Source: Methanomassiliicoccaceae archaeon UBA72
GTDB lineage: Archaea; Thermoplasmatota; Thermoplasmata; Methanomassiliicoccales; Methanomethylophilaceae
DNA length: 64,000 bases
Direction: 5' to 3'
Assembly: GCA_002509405.1 (NCBI GenBank)
Contig: DAVO01000014.1
Coordinates: forward strand, 30,592-94,591
Position 1 is the first letter of the stretch; each line of letters begins with the position of its first letter. The position numbers and the translations under genes are program-made. The notes under the pieces are model-generated. The model made no database searches. It was given only the letters and a program-made list of their open reading frames with translations, and was not told where the DNA came from. Of this stretch, positions 26,620 through 33,675 are shown piece after piece.

Positions 26620-26928
26620 ATGGTAAAAGAACTGACCGAATCTACGTTTGACACTTTCATCGACGGCAACAAGAAGGTCCTCATCGACTGCTGGGCACCC
26701 TGGTGCGGGCCATGCAGGAGGATGGGCCCCATCATCGAGGACATAGCCGCCGGTCAGAGCGACTTCGCCGTGGCGAAGCTCAACACGGACGAAAACCAGT
26801 CGATAGCGGCAAGGTTCAGGATTAACGCCATACCCACGCTTCTGGTGTTCAAGGACGGCGTCCTCGTACAGACTCTGGTAGGGCTCAGGCCGAAGGACGA
26901 CATACTCAGGATAATGAGCGGAATCTGA
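26620..26928 (+). CDS. trxA: Thioredoxin
   Basis: 102 residues from ATG 26620, chosen because an AGAGGA ribosome site lies just upstream; an in-frame ATG at 26602 is less likely. The active site WCGPC gives C29 and C32, and the cis-proline loop appears as NAIPTLLVFKDG. It is a soluble dithiol reductant for cytoplasmic proteins. The gene is one base apart from the reductase-like gene that follows, so the two are expected to work together. Confidence 0.95.
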   Translation: MVKELTESTFDTFIDGNKKVLIDCWAPWCGPCRRMGPIIEDIAAGQSDFAVAKLNTDENQSIAARFRINAIPTLLVFKDGVLVQTLVGLRPKDDILRIMSGI

Positions 26929-26929
26929 A

Positions 26930-27817
26930 ATGGAAACTGACATAGTAGTGATAGGCGCCGGCCCCTCGGGGATACAGGCGGCAATATACACGACCAGGAG
27001 GAAGGTCTCGACGGTCATCATCGGGAAGCCGGCCAATTCCGCCGCGGCGGAAGCCAACATAGAGAACTATTTCGGCGTCATCGGGCCCGTGAAGGGCATG
27101 GACCTTCTGGAGAACGGCATAAAGCAGGCGGTGTCCTTCGGCGCCGAGTTCGTCGAGGAGAACGTGATATCGACCGAACGCGACGGTAAGCTCTTTGTCG
27201 TCAAGACGGAGACCGGAAAGGAGTACTTCGCCAAATCCGTGGTGGTGGCCACCGGCATATCCAGGGTCAAGCTGGGCATACCGGGCGAGAAAGAGTTCAT
27301 AGGAAAAGGCGTGAGCTACTGCTCCGTATGCGACTGCAACTTTTACAAAGGAAAGACCGTGGCGGTCATCGGCGACGAGACCGAGGCGGCGATGTCTGCA
27401 GACCTCATGACGAAGTATGCCACGCAGGTCTACTGGATAACCAAAGGGCCCAAGGCGGCGAAGGCCCTGGTGGACCGCGCACTGCTGGCAGGCGTGGTCA
27501 TGAGGGACTCTCCCCCGAAAGAGATCATCGGTGGCGGCAAGGTCGGCGGCCTGGTGCTGGAGGACGGCTCGGAGATAGCCGTCGACGGAGTGTTCATAGA
27601 GCTGGGAGCCAAATCCGCGGCCGACCTGGTCATGGACATGGACCTGATGCCGGAAATGGACGACACCATAAAGGTAGATGCGAAATACGCCACAAAAGTC
27701 CCGGGCCTGTTCGCCTGCGGCGACGTCGTCGGCAAACCCTGGCAGGTGGCCAGGGCAGTAGGCCAGGGATGCATGGCCGGCCTATCGGCGGCCGACTATG
27801 TGAAGGGCGCCAAATGA
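26930..27817 (+). CDS. Thioredoxin reductase-like flavoprotein with altered pyridine nucleotide site
   Basis: A 295-residue FAD protein. FAD binding is shown by VIGAGPSGIQAA and the C-terminal GLFACGDVVG. The redox pair is C131 and C134 in CSVCDC, which carries a third cysteine C136 in place of the usual Asp/Gly. The second dinucleotide fold reads VIGDETEAAMSA (147-158) instead of GxGxxA/GGGxSA, and the HRR(x)R motif that binds the NADPH phosphate is absent. This pattern recalls thioredoxin reductases that do not use NADPH, such as the F420-dependent enzyme of methanogens (established for Methanocaldococcus). The actual donor is an inference. It overlaps the next gene by ATGA. Confidence 0.9.
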   Translation: METDIVVIGAGPSGIQAAIYTTRRKVSTVIIGKPANSAAAEANIENYFGVIGPVKGMDLLENGIKQAVSFGAEFVEENVISTERDGKLFVVKTETGKEYFAKSVVVATGISRVKLGIPGEKEFIGKGVSYCSVCDCNFYKGKTVAVIGDETEAAMSADLMTKYATQVYWITKGPKAAKALVDRALLAGVVMRDSPPKEIIGGGKVGGLVLEDGSEIAVDGVFIELGAKSAADLVMDMDLMPEMDDTIKVDAKYATKVPGLFACGDVVGKPWQVARAVGQGCMAGLSAADYVKGAK

Positions 27818-28326
27818 CGGTCGACGACCTGATCGCCGGGATGCTCAGGGAAGAGGGCGGATTCCAGAAGGCCCTCCGCTCCGTGCTGGAGGACGAGCTG
27901 GACATGACGCTCGCCGAATTCTGCGCCGCATCGGGCCTTTCGCCCTCCACTATGTATAAGATACTGGAGGAGAAGCGCGAACCCAACATACGGACCGTAA
28001 GGGAGATAGTCAAGGCCGTCCGCACGCTGACGGACCCGTCCACGGAGCACTTCATCGCCATAATCGCATCGAACGTGTCCATGGATTCTCTTCCCGACAC
28101 CGCCGAGGTCAGCGGAAGGGTGATCCCTTTAAGGGAATACCCGGTCAACACAGTGGAGGACGCGATAATAGCCGCCGTGAGGGCGGAACGCGACGGTGCC
28201 CTGGCCATTATTTGCGCGCCCATCGTCGCGCCCACGGTGGAGAAGATCCTTACCATCCCGGTCTCCCGGGTCATACCCACGGTGAGCATAATGAGGGCGG
28301 TCGACCGGTTGCAGGGTACAATTTGA
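27814..28326 (+). CDS. HTH transcriptional regulator with C-terminal sensor-like domain (COG1709-like)
   Basis: 170 residues from an ATG that overlaps the upstream stop (ATGA). An XRE-type helix-turn-helix lies at about 29-60 (MTLAEFCAASGLSPSTMYKI). After a linker, the C-terminal half (AEVSGRVIPLREYPV, AIICAPIVAPTVEKIL) resembles the sensory-like part of archaeal COG1709 regulators. Coupling to the thioredoxin pair suggests redox-linked control, which is an inference from position. Confidence 0.72.
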   Translation: MTVDDLIAGMLREEGGFQKALRSVLEDELDMTLAEFCAASGLSPSTMYKILEEKREPNIRTVREIVKAVRTLTDPSTEHFIAIIASNVSMDSLPDTAEVSGRVIPLREYPVNTVEDAIIAAVRAERDGALAIICAPIVAPTVEKILTIPVSRVIPTVSIMRAVDRLQGTI

Positions 28327-28363
28327 AAAATTAAAATATCACCTTTACTATTCATGCGGAAAG

Positions 28364-28828
28364 GTGGTTATTATATTCGAAGTTCAGGTAGTCAGCAACA
28401 CGCCGATGAACGCCGTACCGGACGTGGACATCGTGGCGGAGACCTTTCTGATACAGATAGGATACATCCCCAAAGGATATGACCCCAAGACCTCTGCAAC
28501 CGGCCTCAGGGACAGCGTACCGTACCGTCTGTTCATGGACTATCTGATGCAAAACACTTCCAAGGCATGGACGGTCGAGGAGCTGGCGTTTCTCCTGGGC
28601 ACGACCAGGCCGACGATATACAGGCACATCAACAAGCTGAAATCACTTGATCTTCTGGAGGGCGTCGACACCGAGTTCGAGGGCCAGAAGCGGAAGGGAT
28701 ACCGCATAAGGTACGGTAACCTGAGCATGGCCTGGAGCTTTACGGAGGAGAATGTCAAAATGGCCATGAACAACTACCGGAGCACCGTGGACCACCTCCA
28801 GGAGCTTTTCGCTAAAAGGAAGGGATGA
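28364..28828 (+). CDS. wHTH regulator
   Basis: About 154 residues from a GTG start. The centre holds a winged helix: SVPYRLFMDYLMQN, WTVEELAFLLGTTRPTIYRHINKLKSLDLL and a wing QKRKGYRIRYG. A C-terminal amphipathic helix may mediate dimerisation. The AT-rich TTAAAATATC at about 28331-28340 is the promoter candidate, so the message is nearly leaderless. The stop overlaps the next ATG, so it heads an operon with the small barrel protein and elp3. It may regulate that operon, but this is not shown. Confidence 0.68.
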   Translation: MVIIFEVQVVSNTPMNAVPDVDIVAETFLIQIGYIPKGYDPKTSATGLRDSVPYRLFMDYLMQNTSKAWTVEELAFLLGTTRPTIYRHINKLKSLDLLEGVDTEFEGQKRKGYRIRYGNLSMAWSFTEENVKMAMNNYRSTVDHLQELFAKRKG

Positions 28829-29076
28829 GAATGTCGGAGGAGGGGAGCTACAGCCTCCGCCCAGATTCTGTGTACACGGTGAGGTTCGGCAAGAAAGAGG
28901 ACGAAGTGACCGGGACGTTCCGGGGATACACAGTCATAGGTTCCGAGACCGCGGTCGTCATCGAATCCGACAGCAGGATACTGTACATACCGGCCGCCGC
29001 CATAGCCTTCATGGCCCTGGTAGAGCAGGCCCCCGACAAGAAGCAGAACGCTGCGAACGATATCTATTACGGATGA
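28825..29076 (+). CDS. Small beta-barrel protein, possibly Sm-like
   Basis: The 83-residue protein reads as a five-strand small barrel: SVYTVRFGK, EVTGTFRGYTVIG, TAVVIESD, RILYIPAAAIAFMALVEQA, then a polar tail. The order and the IPAAAIAFMALVE end recall Sm/Lsm-type folds, which bind RNA. This is an inference from pattern, not a confirmed family. The start overlaps the upstream stop (a second ATG lies two codons in), and elp3 begins three bases after the stop, so it is the middle gene of a tight operon. Confidence 0.6.
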   Translation: MRMSEEGSYSLRPDSVYTVRFGKKEDEVTGTFRGYTVIGSETAVVIESDSRILYIPAAAIAFMALVEQAPDKKQNAANDIYYG

Positions 29077-29079
29077 GAG

Positions 29080-30609
29080 ATGTCAAAGATCGCAGAACTT
29101 CTGATAGAGGCGGTCAAGTCCGGGGAGGTATCCTCCCGCGAAGAACTGCAGGACCGCAAGATCCGGCTGTGCGGGGAGCTTGGACTGAAAAGCGTGCCTC
29201 CTAATTCGGAGATACTTGCCGAGGTGTCGGACGAAGACCGGGACCTGGTACTTCCGCTTCTGATCAAAAAGCCGATGCGCACCGCCAGCGGCACGGCTGT
29301 CGTCGCCGTCATGGCCTCGCCGCACCCTTGCCCCCACGGCAAATGCACCTTCTGCCCCGGGGGAGTCGAGAGCGGGTCCCCCCAGTCCTACACCGGGAAG
29401 GAACCGGCCGCCCGTCGCGCGGGCAGGAACCAATATGACCCGTACATGCAGGTCACAGACAGGATACGACAGATGGAGGCCATCGGCCACGATGTCTCCA
29501 AGATAGACCTTATCGTCATGGGGGGCACATTCACATGCAGGGACCCCGAGTACAAGGAGTGGTTCGTGAAGAGGTGCTTCGATGCGATGAACGGGTGCGA
29601 CTCGCCGGACCTTGTCTCCGCCCAGGACCTCAACGAGACCGCCGACCACCGCTGCGTGGCCATGGCGGTCGAGACCCGCCCTGACTCCTTCAGCCCCGAA
29701 GAGGCGGAGGACGCCATGAGGCTGGGGGCCACCAGGGTCGAGATAGGCGTCCAGATACTGGACGATGCGATACTGGGTTCGGTCAACCGCGGCCACACCG
29801 TACAGGACATAATCGATTCCACCAAGGTCTGCAAGGAGTTCGGCATACCTGTCGGCTACCACATCATGCCCGGTCTGCCGGGCTCTGACCCGGAAAAGGA
29901 CATGGAATGTTTCAGGCGGGTCTTCTCAGACCCGTCGTTCAGGCCGGACAGCTTCAAGTTCTACACGACCCTGGTGATCCCGGGGACCCGCCTCTACGAC
30001 ATGTGGAAGGAGGGAGCGTACGAACCGTACGGCACGGAGGCGGCCGTCGAGCTTCTGGCGGAGATGAAGTCCATCGTGCCGGAGCATGTCCGCATCCAGA
30101 GGATACAGAGGGACATACCGGTCCCCGAGATAGCCGCCGGGATCCTGAAGAGCAACCTGAGGCAGCTGGTCCATCAGCGCATGGCCGAACAGGGGCGGAA
30201 ATGCCGCTGTCTGCGCTGCCGCGAGGTCGGGCACACCGGCCAGGAGCCGAAGGACCCCCGGGAGGCCGAACTCAATATAGCCGATTACGAGGCATCGGGC
30301 GGCACCGAGCACTTCATCAGCTACGAGTTCGGAGACTCGGTGATCGGGTACGTGCGCCTGAGGACCGACGGCTCGGGGACCGCGGCGATACGCGAACTGA
30401 AAGTTTCGGGAAGCGTAACCCCGGTCTCCGGCATGGGGACCTGGCAGCACAGAGGTTACGACACCAGCCTGATCGCCAGGGCCGAAGAGGTCGCGGCCTC
30501 GGCCGGCGCATCCCGCATGAGGGCGACATGCGGTCCGGGCGAACGTGTGCTCTACAGAGCGCTGGGCTACAAGCTAGAACGCCCTTACATGGTCAAAAGG
30601 ATCAGTTGA
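29080..30609 (+). CDS. elp3: Elongator-like tRNA U34 modification enzyme Elp3
   Basis: A 509-residue radical SAM plus acetyltransferase protein that begins carboxymethyl-type modification at C5 of wobble uridine 34 in tRNA. The cluster motif is PHPCPHGKCTFCPGG (C84, C89, C92). It is followed by the TIM-barrel elements MGGTFTC, AVETRPD and EIGVQ. A further cysteine set, CRCLRC, lies between the domains (zinc in known Elp3). The GNAT domain occupies about the last 130 residues and ends YRALGYKLERPYMVK. Length is normal. Archaeal Elp3 works without the other Elongator subunits. The stop overlaps the convergent PRC-barrel gene by eight bases. Confidence 0.95.
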   Translation: MSKIAELLIEAVKSGEVSSREELQDRKIRLCGELGLKSVPPNSEILAEVSDEDRDLVLPLLIKKPMRTASGTAVVAVMASPHPCPHGKCTFCPGGVESGSPQSYTGKEPAARRAGRNQYDPYMQVTDRIRQMEAIGHDVSKIDLIVMGGTFTCRDPEYKEWFVKRCFDAMNGCDSPDLVSAQDLNETADHRCVAMAVETRPDSFSPEEAEDAMRLGATRVEIGVQILDDAILGSVNRGHTVQDIIDSTKVCKEFGIPVGYHIMPGLPGSDPEKDMECFRRVFSDPSFRPDSFKFYTTLVIPGTRLYDMWKEGAYEPYGTEAAVELLAEMKSIVPEHVRIQRIQRDIPVPEIAAGILKSNLRQLVHQRMAEQGRKCRCLRCREVGHTGQEPKDPREAELNIADYEASGGTEHFISYEFGDSVIGYVRLRTDGSGTAAIRELKVSGSVTPVSGMGTWQHRGYDTSLIARAEEVAASAGASRMRATCGPGERVLYRALGYKLERPYMVKRIS

Positions 30610-30844
30610 TGATCACTCTGCTGCCGTCGATGCGCAGGCGGTCCGTCTCGACCACCAGCCTGCCGTTCTCGTCCACTTTGGCCGGGCCGTTGATCACGGC
30701 GCCCGCCGGCCGGACCAGCAGATATTTGATGCGGCCGTTTTCCGTATCTATGACGATGTCATCCAGAATGCCCACCGGCGTTCCGGCGACCGTTTCCACG
30801 GCCAGCCCGACGATCTCCCTCGAGAAAAATTTGGTTCCTGCCAT
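30602..30844 (-). CDS. PRC-barrel domain protein downstream of VAT
   Basis: An 80-residue single PRC-barrel: FFSREIVGLAVETVAGTPVGILDDIVID, IKYLLVRPAG, and a closing DRLRIDGSRVIIN. It starts four bases after the stop of the VAT ATPase gene, so the two are probably one transcript. PRC-barrel proteins in archaea are often adaptors, including cell-division factors, so a role as a VAT partner is a hypothesis from position. Its tail overlaps the elp3 end. Confidence 0.83.
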   Translation of the reverse strand: MAGTKFFSREIVGLAVETVAGTPVGILDDIVIDTENGRIKYLLVRPAGAVINGPAKVDENGRLVVETDRLRIDGSRVIIN

Positions 30845-30848
30845 ATGA

Positions 30849-33035
30849 TCACCCGTAGAACGGCACCCCGTCCCATCCGTCCCTGCGCTTCTTCATTTCG
30901 TTACCGATGCTCTCGTAGCTCTTGAACGTGTCAGGGTCCACCGACGGTCTGACCGTTTTCAGGGCGGCGGAGAAATGCCTCCGGTCCACGAACTCCGCGG
31001 CGGGGTCCTCTCTGTAGGCCGCAAGCCCTGCCTCCCTGCAAAGGGCGGCGAGGTCCGCTCCCACATATCCGTCGGTCTCAGACGCTACATCGATCAGGTC
31101 TATGTTCATCAGAGGCATTTTCTCCGTGTGTATCTCCAGGATCCTCAGGCGGCTCCTGAGGTCCGGTTTGCCCACCAGCACCATGCGGTCGAACCTGCCG
31201 GGCCTGAGAAGAGCAGGGTCTATCATGTCGGGGCGGTTCGTGGCGGCCATGACCGCGACGTTTCCCAGGGTCTCGATGCCGTCCATTGCCGTGAGAAGCT
31301 GCGCCACGGCCCTCTCCCACAAGCCGTTCCCTTCCGTCCCGCGGCGGGGGGCTATCGAATCCAGCTCGTCGAAGAATATGATGCAGGGCGCCATCTGCTT
31401 GGCCCTCTTGAAGACGTGCCTTATGGCCCGCTCGGTCTCCCCCAGCCATTTGCTGGCCATCTCCGGTCCGCTTACCGAGATGAAGTTGGCCCCAGATTCG
31501 TTGGCCACCGCTTTTGCTATCAGCGTCTTGCCCGTCCCGGGGGGGCCGTACAGAAGCAGTCCCTTTCCGGGGGAAATGCCCAACCTCTCGAAGGCTTTGG
31601 CATCCTCGGTGGGCATGAATATCTCGCGGATCTCCTTCTTGATCCCGTCCAGACCGCCCACGTCCGCCCAGGTGACCTTCGGTATTTCCACCAGGACCTC
31701 CCTCATGCCGCTGGGCTCCACCTCCGCCAGGGCGTCTGTGAAGTCCTTCATTGTGACCTTCATATCCGCGAGCTTGTTATGCGGTATGGGCTTGTCGAGG
31801 TCCAGCTCCTCCATGTGGGAGCTCAGGCATTTCATCGCGCTCTCGCGGCACAGCGCCGCCAGGTCTGCACCCACGAACCCCTGGGTCAGGGACGCCAGCG
31901 CATCCGTCTTAACGTCGTCGGCAACAGGCATGTTCCTGGTGTGCACGTCGAGTATCTCTTTTCTGGCGGCCCTTCCCGGGACCCCTATCTCGATCTCCCT
32001 GTCGAACCTTCCAGGTCTCCTCAGCGCGGGGTCGATGGAGTCTTCGCGGTTGGTGGCGCCTATGACTATCACGCCCTCGCGGTCGCCCATGCCGTCCATG
32101 AGGGTCAGAAGCTGGGCGACGACCCTCTTCTCCACCTCACCGGAGACAGAGTCCCTGCTGGGCGCGATCGAATCTATCTCGTCGAGGAATATTATACTGG
32201 GCGAGTTCTCGGAGGCCTCTTTGAATATCTCCCTCAGGCGCTCTTCGCTCTGCCCGTAGAAGCTGCCCATGATCTCCGGGCCCTGGACCGGGTAGAAAGA
32301 CGCCCCCGACTCGCTGGCCACCGCCCGGGCGATCAGTGTCTTCCCGGTGCCCGATGGGCCGTAAAGCAGAACTCCCCTGGGAGGCGCGATCCCCAGCCTC
32401 TCGAAAAGTTCCGGATGCTTCAGAGGAAGCTCCACAAGCTCCCTTATCCGCTTGAGCTCGCCGTCAAGTCCGCCCACGTCGTCGTAGTTGACGTTCCGAA
32501 GCTGCCTTCCTCCGGCGTGGGAGTCCTTCAGGACTATCGTCGTCTCCGGGACGACGACCACCGGCCCCTGGGGCACGGTCCCTACTACCGAGAAGGTCGA
32601 TCTGTTGCCGAGCAGCGCCACGTTGGGCAGCAGTATGTCCAGGCCCTTGACGAGAGGCCTGCCCGTGAGGTCCTTCAGGAACACCGCCTCGATGCCTTCG
32701 CTGTAGCTTGCCTTCTTGCCCTCCGGTATGTTCGGGGCGAGGGTGATCTTCTCCGCGGGCGCCGGGGCGCACCGTTTGACGGTGACGGTATCGTCGACGC
32801 CTATGCCGGCGCTGGTGCGCGTGAGCCCGTCTATCCTGATGATCCCCCTGCCCTCGTCCTCCGGGTCGCCCTTGAATACTTTGGCGACCACGCTGTTGCG
32901 TCCGCAGATCTCCACCGCGTCTCCGACGTCCAGGCCGAGCGCGTGGCGGGACGGCGAATCGATCCGCGCCCTGCCATAGCCTGTCTCCGACTGCCTGCGG
33001 GCCATTCCTACCTTCAGTTCGAGGGAGTCCACCAT
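30849..33035 (-). CDS. VAT/Cdc48-type AAA ATPase
   Basis: 728 residues from ATG 33035. The N-domain (about 1-180, double-psi barrel plus beta-clam) is followed by two AAA modules. The first P-loop reads GPSGTGKT (226-233) instead of the usual GPPGTGKT, with Walker B IIFLDEIDSIAP. The second has GPPGTGKT (near 500), Walker B IIFFDELDSIAP and the arginine fingers. VAT/Cdc48 hexamers unfold proteins for the proteasome. The longer upstream frame was rejected because the TATA-like CATATAAAAG at about 33060-33068 lies about 28 bases above this ATG. It is the first gene of an operon with a PRC-barrel gene. Confidence 0.95.
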   Translation of the reverse strand: MVDSLELKVGMARRQSETGYGRARIDSPSRHALGLDVGDAVEICGRNSVVAKVFKGDPEDEGRGIIRIDGLTRTSAGIGVDDTVTVKRCAPAPAEKITLAPNIPEGKKASYSEGIEAVFLKDLTGRPLVKGLDILLPNVALLGNRSTFSVVGTVPQGPVVVVPETTIVLKDSHAGGRQLRNVNYDDVGGLDGELKRIRELVELPLKHPELFERLGIAPPRGVLLYGPSGTGKTLIARAVASESGASFYPVQGPEIMGSFYGQSEERLREIFKEASENSPSIIFLDEIDSIAPSRDSVSGEVEKRVVAQLLTLMDGMGDREGVIVIGATNREDSIDPALRRPGRFDREIEIGVPGRAARKEILDVHTRNMPVADDVKTDALASLTQGFVGADLAALCRESAMKCLSSHMEELDLDKPIPHNKLADMKVTMKDFTDALAEVEPSGMREVLVEIPKVTWADVGGLDGIKKEIREIFMPTEDAKAFERLGISPGKGLLLYGPPGTGKTLIAKAVANESGANFISVSGPEMASKWLGETERAIRHVFKRAKQMAPCIIFFDELDSIAPRRGTEGNGLWERAVAQLLTAMDGIETLGNVAVMAATNRPDMIDPALLRPGRFDRMVLVGKPDLRSRLRILEIHTEKMPLMNIDLIDVASETDGYVGADLAALCREAGLAAYREDPAAEFVDRRHFSAALKTVRPSVDPDTFKSYESIGNEMKKRRDGWDGVPFYG

Positions 33036-33163
33036 AACGTTTCCCGATTGGGATACTTTTATATGATATATTCCGAAAACACACATAATTCGTCGAAGCG
33101 GCAAGAAATGACGCCCGCTCCCCGTCATCTCCGGGGTATAAGCGTATTAGGTTCAAAACAAGA

Positions 33164-33177
33164 CCTTATATATAAGG
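33164..33177 (+). promoter_or_regulatory. Palindromic TATA element upstream of tRNA-Lys
   Basis: CCTTATATATAAGG is a perfect 14-bp palindrome placed about 45 bases upstream of the tRNA 5' end. It is the strongest TATA-like box in this gap. Confidence 0.55.
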
Positions 33178-33214
33178 AAGAGTTCAGCACACATTACAAG
33201 CTTAAGCTATCTAA

Positions 33215-33288
33215 GGGCCTGTAGCTCAGCTAGGTAGAGCATCTGACTTTTAATCAGGTGGTCAAGGGTTCGAATCCCTTCAGGCCCG
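33215..33288 (+). tRNA. tRNA-Lys (anticodon TTT)
   Basis: Acceptor GGGCCTG pairs with CAGGCCC, and the discriminator is G. The anticodon loop is CTTTTAA in a CTGA/TCAG stem. The T-loop is TTCGAAT. CCA is not encoded. It precedes the RNA polymerase gene cluster. Confidence 0.95.
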
Positions 33289-33402
33289 CTGATGGACTTC
33301 ATGAGCGATCGAACGGCGGATCAAGTATGAGGAAAGTGAAATTCACAGATTTTAAAACGTATTACCCGCAAACCCGTGGCGGGGCAGCAGGTAGGTGAAA
33401 CT

Positions 33403-33675
33403 TTGGCAACAAACAATATCTCGTTCAACGTCCTCGAGCACAGACTCGTGCCCGAACATCACCTTCTATCCGAGGAAGATGCGGATACGGTACTTTCTGA
33501 AATGGGAATGACCCGCGACCAGCTTCCCAAGATCAAGAAGAGCGATGCCGGAATCAAGGTGCTGGAGTCGGTACACGGCCCGATCGCAGAAGGCCGCGTC
33601 GTAAAAATAGTAAGGAAAAGTGAAACGGCAGAGGAGTTCGTCGCCTACAGACTCATCACGGGAGGAAAAGCATGA
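33403..33675 (+). CDS. rpoH: DNA-directed RNA polymerase subunit H
   Basis: About 90 residues from a TTG start with AGGTGA just upstream; an in-frame GTG at 33376 would add nine residues. The protein matches the RPB5 C-terminal domain: NVLEHRLVPEHHLLSEED, LPKIKKSDAG, and VVKIVRKSETAEEFVAYRLI. It is the clamp-side assembly subunit. The stop overlaps the rpoB ATG (ATGA). It begins the polymerase operon, with a promoter candidate GATTTTAAAA near 33345-33354. Confidence 0.95.
   Translation: MATNNISFNVLEHRLVPEHHLLSEEDADTVLSEMGMTRDQLPKIKKSDAGIKVLESVHGPIAEGRVVKIVRKSETAEEFVAYRLITGGKA

Noticed and set aside
30975..33224. 749-residue plus-strand frame
   Set aside because: It is antisense to the VAT gene; composition is rich in His, Arg and Gly with no domain, typical of a shadow frame in GC-rich DNA.
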